DNA of 23,417 nucleotides, from positions 1-23,417 of the forward strand of contig CAMPBT010000013.1 of the NCBI GenBank assembly GCA_946641515.1. Direction: 5' to 3'. A program made the translations under genes and the position numbers. This document shows, piece after piece, positions 7,386-13,623 of the stretch. Numbering within the stretch: position 1 is the stretch's first letter; every line of letters starts with the position of its first letter. The notes beneath the pieces are model-generated. The model was not told where the DNA came from and did no database searches. It saw nothing but the letters and a program-made list of their open reading frames with translations. Source of the stretch: UBA3210 sp002363635. GTDB taxonomy: Bacteria; Bacillota_I; Bacilli_A; RFN20; CAG-449.

Positions 7386-8312
7386 ATGAGTAGTTTTAAA
7401 AACTTAGAACCTAAGGACAATTTTTACCAAACATCCTTGTTCTTCCCAATGCCAGTTGTAATGATTTCTACATTAACTGAAGATGGAAAGACAACACTTG
7501 GTCCTTATTCCTTAGTTGCACCTTATTGGGTCGCAGGAAAGGATTGCTACACTTTATTATTAAACTGTAGAAATTCATCAAACACAGCACAAAACATCTT
7601 AAGAACTGGTAAATGTGCTATTAACTTCATTCCAGATGATAAGAAGTTATTCAAAGAAGCAGTTAGAATGGGCTGGCCTGGAGATACTCCAGAAGAAAAG
7701 ATGAAAAATTGTATTTTCCATCTTGAAGATGGCTTAATGGCAGAAGAACATCCAAATGAAGTCTTCCCACAAGTAGTTTCAGAATCATTCCAAACAATTG
7801 AATGTACATGGTTAAGAGAATATGACAATGCTCAAGATGATAAACCAGGTGAAATGAATGGTTATGAAGGACTATACCACAACTTCAATGGTATTACTTC
7901 TAAATTCGGTGCACAGTTCATCTTAAGAATTGATAAGATTCTTATGAAAGAAAAATACTGGAATACTATTGTTAATGGTGTTACAGCAGGTGGCTTCCCA
8001 CGTGTACCAGTAGATTATGGTTATAGAGATAGTAAGAACTTCTGGTGCTCAAAATTCAAAAAACCAAGAGCAGAACTTCTTCCTATGAGACAAACAACTG
8101 TCGCAAGCGTTAGATATGCTGCAGATAGACTTCAAACAGATGTTAAATTTACTGATGATGCTTTAGCAATGTTAGTTAAAGTTCCTAGAATCTTCTTACC
8201 AACAGCATTAAAGGGTTGCGTTAAGTGGGCACATGAAAACAATGTTGAAGTAATCACAGAAAAAGAAATGAAGATTATTAATGATAAGAGAAGTAAGGAG
8301 AAAATTAAATAA
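7386..8312 (+). CDS. Flavin-reductase-like (FMN-binding split-barrel) protein with PCP_red-like C-terminal tail
   Basis: 308 aa, cytoplasmic. Residues about 15-210 resemble the flavin reductase-like/FMN-binding split barrel (PMPVVMISTLTEDGKTTLGPYSLVAPYWV; NCRNSSNTAQNILRTGKCAINFIPDD). The last 56 residues (from about 253) look like the small PCP_red domain of protochlorophyllide reductase-type proteins: TDDALAMLVKVPRIFL, then WAHENNVEVITEKEM. Combining the two in a heterotroph is unusual. The ATG is supported by AAGGGAG 6 nt upstream. The stop overlaps the next start (TAATG), so translation is coupled to the SDR gene. The substrate is unknown; a flavin-dependent reductase role is inferred. Confidence 0.8.
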   Translation: MSSFKNLEPKDNFYQTSLFFPMPVVMISTLTEDGKTTLGPYSLVAPYWVAGKDCYTLLLNCRNSSNTAQNILRTGKCAINFIPDDKKLFKEAVRMGWPGDTPEEKMKNCIFHLEDGLMAEEHPNEVFPQVVSESFQTIECTWLREYDNAQDDKPGEMNGYEGLYHNFNGITSKFGAQFILRIDKILMKEKYWNTIVNGVTAGGFPRVPVDYGYRDSKNFWCSKFKKPRAELLPMRQTTVASVRYAADRLQTDVKFTDDALAMLVKVPRIFLPTALKGCVKWAHENNVEVITEKEMKIINDKRSKEKIK

Positions 8313-9184
8313 TGAAAGTAGTACTTGGTGGTGCATTTGGTCACCTTGGATCAGATGTCTTAAAACAATTAGTTAAACAAGGCCATGATGTCGTAGCATT
8401 AGATTTAAAAGATAGACCTTTAGAAGTTAAAGGAAAGGGAAGTTATAAATTCTACTCAGTAGATTTAACAAACCCAGAAACAATCAAAGGTTTATGTGAT
8501 GGAGCAGACGTAGTTATTACTACAGTTGGTTTAGTTTCTAAATCTACAAAATTTACTCCATATGATATCGATTATCAAGGAAACTTAAATTTATTAAGAG
8601 AAGCTGAAAAAGCAGGAGTTAAAAACTTTGCATATATCTCAGTTATTAAAGTTGATGAAGCTCCAGAAGTACCTTTATTAGATGCAAAGGCAAAATTTGA
8701 AGCAGAATTAAAGAAATCATCATTAAAATGGGTCATCTTTAGACCAACAGGTTATTTCTTTGATATCGCTCATGTCTTTATGCCAATGATTAAGAAGGGT
8801 AAAGTTATGTTACTTACACGTAAGAATCACCCTGTTAACGTCATTGATACACCTGACTTTGCAGAATATATCGTTGATCATATGTTAGATGAAGGCAAGA
8901 CTATCTCAATCGGTGGTACTGAAATCTATACATATGAAGAAATTGCAAAAATGTTCTTTGCAGCAGCTCATAAGAAAGCAAAAATCTCAAGAGTCCCAGC
9001 ATTCTTATTTGATTTAATTGCTAGAAAAGCAGACAAAGCTGAAGTTCAGGATGGTACAGCAGGCTTAGTAAGATTCTCAAAATTCACATTAACTCACGAC
9101 TTAGTTGGTGACGTTAAATATGGTAAGAGTTCATTTAAAGAATACATTGCATCTAGATATGATGAAAATGGGGAGGAAAAATAA
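8312..9184 (+). CDS. Atypical SDR / NmrA-like NAD(P)-binding protein
   Basis: 290 aa. It starts with a Rossmann nucleotide-binding motif (VVLGGAFGHLGSDVL, residues about 3-17), then an acidic residue after beta-2 (VVALDLKD) and the DLTNPETI motif. This is the pattern of atypical/extended short-chain dehydrogenases (NmrA or Ycf39-like). The catalytic YxxxK is not evident: the expected region reads LLDAKAKFEAELKKSSLKWVIFRPTGYFFD. It may therefore bind NAD(P)H as a reductase with changed chemistry or act as a redox sensor. It overlaps its neighbours by 1 nt on both sides, with AGGAG 11 nt upstream of the start. The substrate is not predictable from sequence. Confidence 0.85.
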   Translation: MKVVLGGAFGHLGSDVLKQLVKQGHDVVALDLKDRPLEVKGKGSYKFYSVDLTNPETIKGLCDGADVVITTVGLVSKSTKFTPYDIDYQGNLNLLREAEKAGVKNFAYISVIKVDEAPEVPLLDAKAKFEAELKKSSLKWVIFRPTGYFFDIAHVFMPMIKKGKVMLLTRKNHPVNVIDTPDFAEYIVDHMLDEGKTISIGGTEIYTYEEIAKMFFAAAHKKAKISRVPAFLFDLIARKADKAEVQDGTAGLVRFSKFTLTHDLVGDVKYGKSSFKEYIASRYDENGEEK

Positions 9185-10035
9185 TGGAAGCATTACAAAT
9201 CGCCTTTCCTATTTCAATTGCTATTTTACTTGGCGTAGCATTAATCCTTTGTGCATGTGGCTTTAAAAAATTCGTTTACTTCATGTCTGTAGGATATGGT
9301 CTTGCTGTTGCAGGTATTGCTATCACTATAGTTATTCTTAACGCATGTAAGTTTGAAAATATGGTTTTAATGAGCTGGATTGATTATATCTTATGTGCAT
9401 TACTTGTCGTTTACGGCTTAAGATTATCTTTATATTTAATTTATAGAGAAGCTAAATCTGCAGCTTATAAAAAGAACATTCTTGATGATAAGAATGGTTC
9501 AGGTAAAAAGATTCCAGTCTTTGTCTCAGCTTGTATTTGGTTAGTAGTAGGTATTATGTATGTTCAACAAACTGCACCTATTACATATAGAATTTTAAAT
9601 CATAAAGATGCTGCAGTTGCTCAAGATATGATTGCTCCTATCATTGGTGCATGTATTATGGCAGTTGCTATCTTCATTGAAGCTTTAGCAGATCATCAGA
9701 AAAATGCTGCTAAAAAGAAAAATCCAAAATCATTCGTTTCAACAGGTTTATATAGATTTGTTAGATGTCCAAACTATCTTGGTGAAATGATGTTCTGGAC
9801 AGGTGTTCTTGTCGCAGGTTCAACAGCTTTAACAGGTTGGGCACAGTGGGTTATGACTATCATTGGCTACGTTTTAATTATCTACGTTATGCTTAGTGGG
9901 GCAAAAAGACTTGAAAATAGACAAGATAAAAACTATGGTGACAACCCAGAATACCAAGCATACAAAGCAAAAACTCCTATTTTAATGCATTTAATCCCTG
10001 TAAAGAGCATTAAGAATTGGAAATTTATTAAATAA
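9184..10035 (+). CDS. DUF1295 / steroid 5-alpha-reductase C-terminal-like membrane protein
   Basis: 283 aa, polytopic, with hydrophobic segments at about 8-27, 31-55, 60-88, 110-132, 148-169 and a paired stretch at 200-239. The signature GLYRFVRCPNYLGEMMFWTGV (about residues 187-207) is the conserved block of the DUF1295 / 3-oxo-5-alpha-steroid 4-dehydrogenase C-terminal / isoprenylcysteine methyltransferase superfamily. These proteins use NADPH or SAM at the membrane on hydrophobic substrates. The motif fits the reductase-like DUF1295 branch better than a methyltransferase, but this is an inference. A GGGGAGG ribosome site precedes the ATG, and it is TAATG-coupled to both neighbouring genes. 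Confidence 0.82.
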   Translation: MEALQIAFPISIAILLGVALILCACGFKKFVYFMSVGYGLAVAGIAITIVILNACKFENMVLMSWIDYILCALLVVYGLRLSLYLIYREAKSAAYKKNILDDKNGSGKKIPVFVSACIWLVVGIMYVQQTAPITYRILNHKDAAVAQDMIAPIIGACIMAVAIFIEALADHQKNAAKKKNPKSFVSTGLYRFVRCPNYLGEMMFWTGVLVAGSTALTGWAQWVMTIIGYVLIIYVMLSGAKRLENRQDKNYGDNPEYQAYKAKTPILMHLIPVKSIKNWKFIK

Positions 10036-10751
10036 TGTTCTTTACTGCTTTAGGTGAAGCACCAGCTTGGGCTCAAATACTTCAGGGGGTATATGATCTT
10101 CTACCAATTATCTTATTTTTAGTAGGATCAATAGTATTACAACAAGCTTTATATAACAAAATGGTCAAAGGATGCTATACATTATTTGCCGGCGGAACAA
10201 TCATGGTCACAAGTGCAGGTATCCTTAAAGGCTTACATAAAATCTTATTAGGTTTTGGAGTAAATTACGTAAATTTAGATTTACAGTTTGCAACAACTGA
10301 AGGAATTGGCTTTATTCTTGCTTTTATTGGCTTAATTGGCATGTTTACTTCTTATAACAAGAAATATACAAAAGTCCAAAGTGTAGGGATTTTAGCTTTA
10401 ATTCCTTATTTCCTAGCTACTGCTACAGAATATAAATCAACATTACCATTTATTGCAGTTATGATTATTGGCGCTGCAGGATGTATGGGTGTATTAATCT
10501 ATATTTCTATTAGAATGAAATCTGTTCCTAGTGCTGTTTTATTTAGTGTAGGTATTGTTGCTATGATTATCATGGGATACTTATCAACTAAGACAAAAGA
10601 TAGTGCACCTAATGGCTTTGAATGGGCTTTTGCACAAATCAGTGTCAACGTCATCTATCAAGGTTGTTATTTAGTAGGTGCATTAATTCTTAAGAAAAAA
10701 GGTTTAGCAAAAGAAGATTCTTTATCTAAAACTAAAATTGACAATATCTAA
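10035..10751 (+). CDS. Unrecognised seven-helix membrane protein
   Basis: 238 aa with about seven hydrophobic segments: LLPIILFLVGSIVLQQAL, YTLFAGGTIMVTSAGILKGL, IGFILAFIGLIGMF, VGILALIPYFLATA, FIAVMIIGAAGCMGVLIYISI, VLFSVGIVAMIIMGYL and YQGCYLVGALIL. It ends in a charged cytoplasmic tail. I do not recognise the family. It overlaps the preceding gene by 1 nt (TAATG) and lacks its own clear SD, so its translation is probably coupled to the DUF1295 gene. It is the last gene before a strong terminator. Its role is presumably tied to the same hydrophobic substrate: transport, anchoring or a redox partner. Confidence 0.75.
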   Translation: MFFTALGEAPAWAQILQGVYDLLPIILFLVGSIVLQQALYNKMVKGCYTLFAGGTIMVTSAGILKGLHKILLGFGVNYVNLDLQFATTEGIGFILAFIGLIGMFTSYNKKYTKVQSVGILALIPYFLATATEYKSTLPFIAVMIIGAAGCMGVLIYISIRMKSVPSAVLFSVGIVAMIIMGYLSTKTKDSAPNGFEWAFAQISVNVIYQGCYLVGALILKKKGLAKEDSLSKTKIDNI

Positions 10752-10764
10752 TTAAAGATTTAAG

Positions 10765-10789
10765 AGGATAAGTAATACTTATCCTTTTT
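10765..10789 (+). terminator. Intrinsic terminator of the TetR cassette
   Basis: A perfect 9-bp stem (AGGATAAGT 10765-10773 with ACTTATCCT 10777-10785) has a 3-nt loop and T-run 10785-10789. Confidence 0.92.
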
Positions 10790-10825
10790 CTTTAAAGGTT
10801 TGATTATAATTGTAAAGAAATATGG

Positions 10826-10941
10826 AAAGCAGGAATCTTCACCTTGCTTTTTATTTACTCTTACTGTTGCAATGACACTGACAAAATGGCAAAATGTCAG
10901 TGTGAAAGGAACAGCGGTTATGAAGCAAAAAAAGCTCATAA
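10826..10941 (+). other. Gene-free stretch with three stem-loops (possible small RNA or element remnant)
   Basis: The 315-nt gap before rpmG contains three hairpins. H1 pairs AAAGCAGG (10826-10833) with CCTTGCTTT (10842-10850) with one bulged base, followed by a T-rich tail. H2 is a perfect 9-bp repeat, ACACTGACA (10875-10883) with TGTCAGTGT (10895-10903), with an 11-nt loop. H3 pairs TTATGAAGC (10918-10926) with GCTCATAA (10934-10941) with one bulge around an A7 loop. A TATAAT at 10805-10810 could drive a short RNA. I see no convincing coding sequence. Confidence 0.45.
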
Positions 10942-11003
10942 TTTAGGCAAAAAATAATTTTAAAAAATTACAATATAAAATATTAGTAAAAATGTAAAAT
11001 TAA

Positions 11004-11033
11004 TTGTGGTTTTTTTATTTTCAATATGATAAT
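11004..11033 (+). promoter_or_regulatory. Likely rpmG promoter
   Basis: The -35-like TTGTGG (11004-11009), an 18-bp spacer and the -10-like GATAAT (11028-11033) lie about 34 nt before the rpmG start. The overlapping TATGAT (11025-11030) is an alternative -10. Confidence 0.5.
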
Positions 11034-11066
11034 ATAAACAAGGTAAAAGATGGAGGTGTCAATAAC

Positions 11067-11219
11067 ATGCCACGTGAAGATTTAATCTTAAAATGTACAG
11101 AATGCGGTGAAGAAAACTATATCACAACAAAGAATAGAAAATCACACCCAGATAGAATGGAAATCAAAAAATATTGCTCAAGATGCAATAAGATGACTGT
11201 TCATAAAGAAAAGAAATAA
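11067..11219 (+). CDS. rpmG: 50S ribosomal protein L33 (zinc-ribbon form)
   Basis: A 50-aa ribosomal protein of the large subunit near the E site. CTEC and CSRC pairs form a zinc ribbon, so this is the zinc-binding (C+) L33 type rather than the cysteine-free paralogue used under zinc limitation. The KNRKSHPDRMEIKKYC core is family-typical. The ATG at 11067 has GGAGGTG 9 nt upstream. An in-frame TTG at 11004 would add 21 residues, but it lies in the promoter and is rejected. A UUCG terminator follows, so it is probably monocistronic with some read-through to the next gene. Confidence 0.96.
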   Translation: MPREDLILKCTECGEENYITTKNRKSHPDRMEIKKYCSRCNKMTVHKEKK

Positions 11220-11228
11220 GTTAAAAAT

Positions 11229-11249
11229 AAGAGCTTCGGCTCTTTTTTT
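11229..11249 (+). terminator. Intrinsic terminator after rpmG
   Basis: The AAGAGC stem (11229-11234) pairs with GCTCTT (11239-11244) around a stable TTCG tetraloop, followed by seven T (11243-11249). Confidence 0.93.
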
Positions 11250-11266
11250 GTCTTTGCGGAGGGAAT

Positions 11267-11896
11267 ATGAAAGTTACTAAGTTTGTTAATAAATTAGACT
11301 TCGCGGCAAATTTATATGTCGCTCAAGATAAAGTAAATTTTATTGTTGATCCAGGCTTTTATAATAATGAAGTTGCATCTTATTTAAAGAAAATTGGAGG
11401 AGTGAGTTTTATTTTATTAACTCATGGTCATATTGATCATATCTTTGGAATAGACGATATAGTTAAGGATTATCCAAAATGTAAAATTTACGCTTCAAAC
11501 GAAGAATTAGAACTAATTAATAATTATAGATGGAATTGCTCATATGACTTAAAAAAGGTCAAATATGAGCCTAAAAACGAGATAATTGGTCTATTTGAAG
11601 GAGAGAATAATTTAAATGATGAAGTTTTTGAATTAATTTCTACTCCAGGACATACTAGAGGTTCATGTTGTTACTACTTTAAAGAGAAACAAGTATTATT
11701 TACTGGTGATTTTATTTTCGAATATAGCATTGGTAGAACTGATTTACCTACTGGTAGTGAAGTAGAAATGTATGATTCATTAAATAAATTTAAAAAACTT
11801 AACTTACCTTTAGAAACTAAAGTTTATCCAGGTCACGACAGAGTCAGTGATTTAAAAACTATAATAAAAGTGAATTATTTACTTCAAAATAATTAG
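11267..11896 (+). CDS. Metallo-beta-lactamase-fold hydrolase (glyoxalase II / YqgX-like)
   Basis: A 209-aa cytoplasmic metallohydrolase. The metal ligands are all visible: THGHIDH (His53, His55, Asp57, His58), STPGHT (His129), TGDFIF (Asp148) and YPGHD (His190). The order and spacing match the small hydroxyacylglutathione-hydrolase-like subgroup (YqgX type), which lacks the C-terminal helical domain of true glyoxalase II. Substrates of this subgroup are poorly defined and may be thioesters of low-molecular thiols. GGAGGG lies 7 nt upstream of the ATG. It sits between the rpmG terminator and efp, with no obvious terminator after it, so some read-through into efp is possible. Confidence 0.93.
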   Translation: MKVTKFVNKLDFAANLYVAQDKVNFIVDPGFYNNEVASYLKKIGGVSFILLTHGHIDHIFGIDDIVKDYPKCKIYASNEELELINNYRWNCSYDLKKVKYEPKNEIIGLFEGENNLNDEVFELISTPGHTRGSCCYYFKEKQVLFTGDFIFEYSIGRTDLPTGSEVEMYDSLNKFKKLNLPLETKVYPGHDRVSDLKTIIKVNYLLQNN

Positions 11897-11983
11897 TTTA
11901 TAATTCAATTCAAATTTTTTAATGACTTAATTTCTTTAATATAGTAAAATATTAAAGGTTTAATAGAAGGAGATTATAAATAT

Positions 11984-12541
11984 ATGGTAAACATTACTGA
12001 AGTAAGACCAGGTAATGCTTTCGAATATGATGGCAATATCTACTCATGCTTAAATATTGATTTAAACAAGACTGCTATGGCTAAAATGAAAGTCAAAGTC
12101 AAATCAAGAAACATTAGAACTGGTGCAATTGTTGACCTTGGTTTCATCGGTGGAGACAAAGTTGAAATTTTACATCTTGATAAAAGAGCAATGCAGTATT
12201 TATATGATGATGGATCAGGCTATGTTTTCATGGATCAAGAATCATATGATCAATTATCAATCCCACATGAAGCACTTGAATGGGAAAAGAACTTCTTAGT
12301 TCCAGAATCAGTTGTTCAAGTTACTATGTATCAGGGTGAAATTGTTGGTGTAGAATTACCTGCAAAAGTTGTCTTAACAATTACTGAAGCAGAACCTGCA
12401 GTAAGAGGCGACACAGTTAACAGAGCATTAAGAGATGCAATTTGTGAAACAGGCTTAAAAGTTAGAGTCCCATTATTTGTTGAAGAAGGTACAAAAATCT
12501 TAGTTAAAACAGATACTGGCGAATATGATTCAAGAGCTTAA
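11984..12541 (+). CDS. efp: Translation elongation factor P
   Basis: 185 aa. It relieves ribosome stalling at polyproline by binding beside the P-site tRNA. The three-domain layout is clear: KOW-like domain I (1-65), OB domain II (TMQYLY-like stretch AMQYLYDDGSGYVFMD), and domain III with the C-terminal signature GLKVRVPLFVEEGTKILVKTDTGEY. In ungapped alignment the tip of the domain I loop reads DLNKTAMAKMK, with Met32 at the place of the lysine modified in E. coli-type PGKG loops; Lys29 and Lys34 flank it. The start has GAAGGAG 11 nt upstream. A TATAGT at 11940-11945 is a weak candidate -10. It is followed closely by yneF. Confidence 0.97.
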   Translation: MVNITEVRPGNAFEYDGNIYSCLNIDLNKTAMAKMKVKVKSRNIRTGAIVDLGFIGGDKVEILHLDKRAMQYLYDDGSGYVFMDQESYDQLSIPHEALEWEKNFLVPESVVQVTMYQGEIVGVELPAKVVLTITEAEPAVRGDTVNRALRDAICETGLKVRVPLFVEEGTKILVKTDTGEYDSRA

Positions 12542-12568
12542 TAATATAGAAAAGAGAGGAAAATAATT

Positions 12569-12796
12569 ATGATGAACATCCCAGTTTGGCAATTCGTTAT
12601 GTTTATTATCTTAGCATTAATTGGCGGTTTAGCTGCTGGTTTCTTCGGCGCTAGATTCTTAATGAAGAAAGAATTACAAAAGAACCCTCCAATCAATGAA
12701 AAGATGATTAGAGCAATGTTCTTACAGATGGGTAGAAAACCTTCTGAAAAAGAAATTAAAAGAGTTGTTAACGCAATGAACGAAGCTAACAAGTAG
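12569..12796 (+). CDS. yneF: UPF0154 (YneF-like) small membrane protein
   Basis: A 75-aa protein with one N-terminal membrane segment (about residues 6-30, WQFVMFIILALIGGLAAGFFGARFL). The cytoplasmic tail holds the family signature NPPINEKMIRAMFLQMGRKPSEKEIKRVVNAMNEANK. It is conserved in Firmicutes and Mollicutes, but its function is undefined. Two adjacent ATGs (12569, 12572) are possible after AGAGAGG. It lies 27 nt downstream of efp and before a terminator, so the two probably form one transcript. Confidence 0.93.
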   Translation: MMNIPVWQFVMFIILALIGGLAAGFFGARFLMKKELQKNPPINEKMIRAMFLQMGRKPSEKEIKRVVNAMNEANK

Positions 12797-12809
12797 TTAG
12801 TTGATTATT

Positions 12810-12834
12810 AAAGCAGCCTTGAGCTGCTTTTTTT
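12810..12834 (+). terminator. Intrinsic terminator after efp-yneF
   Basis: A perfect 8-bp stem AAAGCAGC (12810-12817) with GCTGCTTT (12823-12830), a 5-nt loop and a run of seven T to 12834. Confidence 0.93.
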
Positions 12835-12856
12835 CTAACATAGTTACTATATGTTG

Positions 12857-12862
12857 TATAAT
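12857..12862 (+). promoter_or_regulatory. -10 element before the lipoprotein gene
   Basis: A perfect TATAAT lies 27 nt before the lipoprotein ATG and just after the preceding terminator. No good -35 is found at 16-18 bp. Confidence 0.5.
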
Positions 12863-12889
12863 GTAATTAAATTAATGTGAGGGGGATTT

Positions 12890-13477
12890 ATGAGAAAGAA
12901 TATACTTAAATTAGCGTTATTAGTAACATTGGTAATGCCTTTAGTATCATGCACTTTAATTCATGCTAGAGAACAAGATTATGATTATATAACACTTGGG
13001 TTTAAGTATGATTTTAATGATGAAACTAAGAAGGCATCTTTAGTTCTTGATTCTACGATTACTAATGGTGAAATTAAATTACCTGAGCCTGAATATAAAT
13101 TAATTGCAGGAGACGTAATTAAAGTTAGATATGATGGTAAGATTATAAATAATTCTACTATAGGTAATTATAGTTATGATTTTAATAATGCTTCTATTTA
13201 TAGCATTGAATATAGATATGCTACTATTGAATCTGGTCAACTTTCTGAAACATATAGACCAGAAAATGTTCTTGAAACGTACACATATCAATTTGCTACT
13301 AAAGATATTATCTTAAATGAAGAAGGGGATTATATTCCTTTTACAGAATATACTGGAGAAAAATATTATCTTTCATTTGAAAGCTTTGATTATAATAATG
13401 ATATTCATTATTGTAATGGAGTACTTATATATAGCAATTATGTTATAGGAATTTATGCTTATAATCCTCGTCAATAA
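12890..13477 (+). CDS. Predicted lipoprotein of unknown function
   Basis: 195 aa. It has a clear lipoprotein signal: MRKN, a hydrophobic stretch LALLVTLVMPL, and the lipobox LVSC with acylated Cys21. The mature part is rich in Asp, Asn, Tyr and beta-prone segments (for example YDYITLGFKYDFNDETKKASLVLDS) and has no further membrane span, so it should be exposed outside the membrane. I do not recognise a family. The ATG is well supported by GAGGGGGA 6 nt upstream. It stands alone, between a terminator and a convergent plsY, so the neighbourhood gives no functional clue. Confidence 0.85.
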   Translation: MRKNILKLALLVTLVMPLVSCTLIHAREQDYDYITLGFKYDFNDETKKASLVLDSTITNGEIKLPEPEYKLIAGDVIKVRYDGKIINNSTIGNYSYDFNNASIYSIEYRYATIESGQLSETYRPENVLETYTYQFATKDIILNEEGDYIPFTEYTGEKYYLSFESFDYNNDIHYCNGVLIYSNYVIGIYAYNPRQ

Positions 13478-13520
13478 ACTAAAAAAGTAAAAAATAGAGA
13501 AATAATAATACTTAATTAAT

Positions 13521-13564
13521 AAAAAAACTGTTCATCAAATTTTAAATTATGAACAGCTGTTTTT
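13521..13564. terminator. Bidirectional terminator between the lipoprotein gene and plsY
   Basis: A perfect 8-bp stem CTGTTCAT (13528-13535) with ATGAACAG (13549-13556) and a 13-nt loop. It is flanked by seven A on the left (a T-run directly on the stem for minus-strand plsY transcripts) and by CTGTTTTTAT on the right for the plus strand. Confidence 0.85.
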
Positions 13565-13573
13565 ATATATTGT

Positions 13574-13601
13574 TACTAAATTGTTACTAAATTGTTACTA
13601 A
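13574..13601 (+). repeat. Triple 11-bp phased repeat, locus C (TACTAA x3)
   Basis: TACTAA occurs at 13574, 13585 and 13596. Counting the flanks, TTGTTACTAAA is repeated perfectly three times (13570-13602). It lies between the terminator and the plsY stop, and reads TTAGTA on the plsY coding strand. TGTGGAAAA follows at 13604-13612, one base off an inverted DnaA box. Confidence 0.95.
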
Positions 13602-13623
13602 AATGTGGAAAAATTGAACAAAC

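Noticed and set aside
10886..10957. Short ORF MAKCQCERNSGYEAKKAHNLGKK in the rpmG upstream gap
   Set aside because: It has no SD and only 23 codons, and it lies across two inverted repeats; no family resemblance.
11004..11066. TTG start giving a 71-residue L33
   Set aside because: The TTG coincides with the -35 region; L33 is about 50 aa, and the ATG at 11067 has a strong GGAGGTG site.
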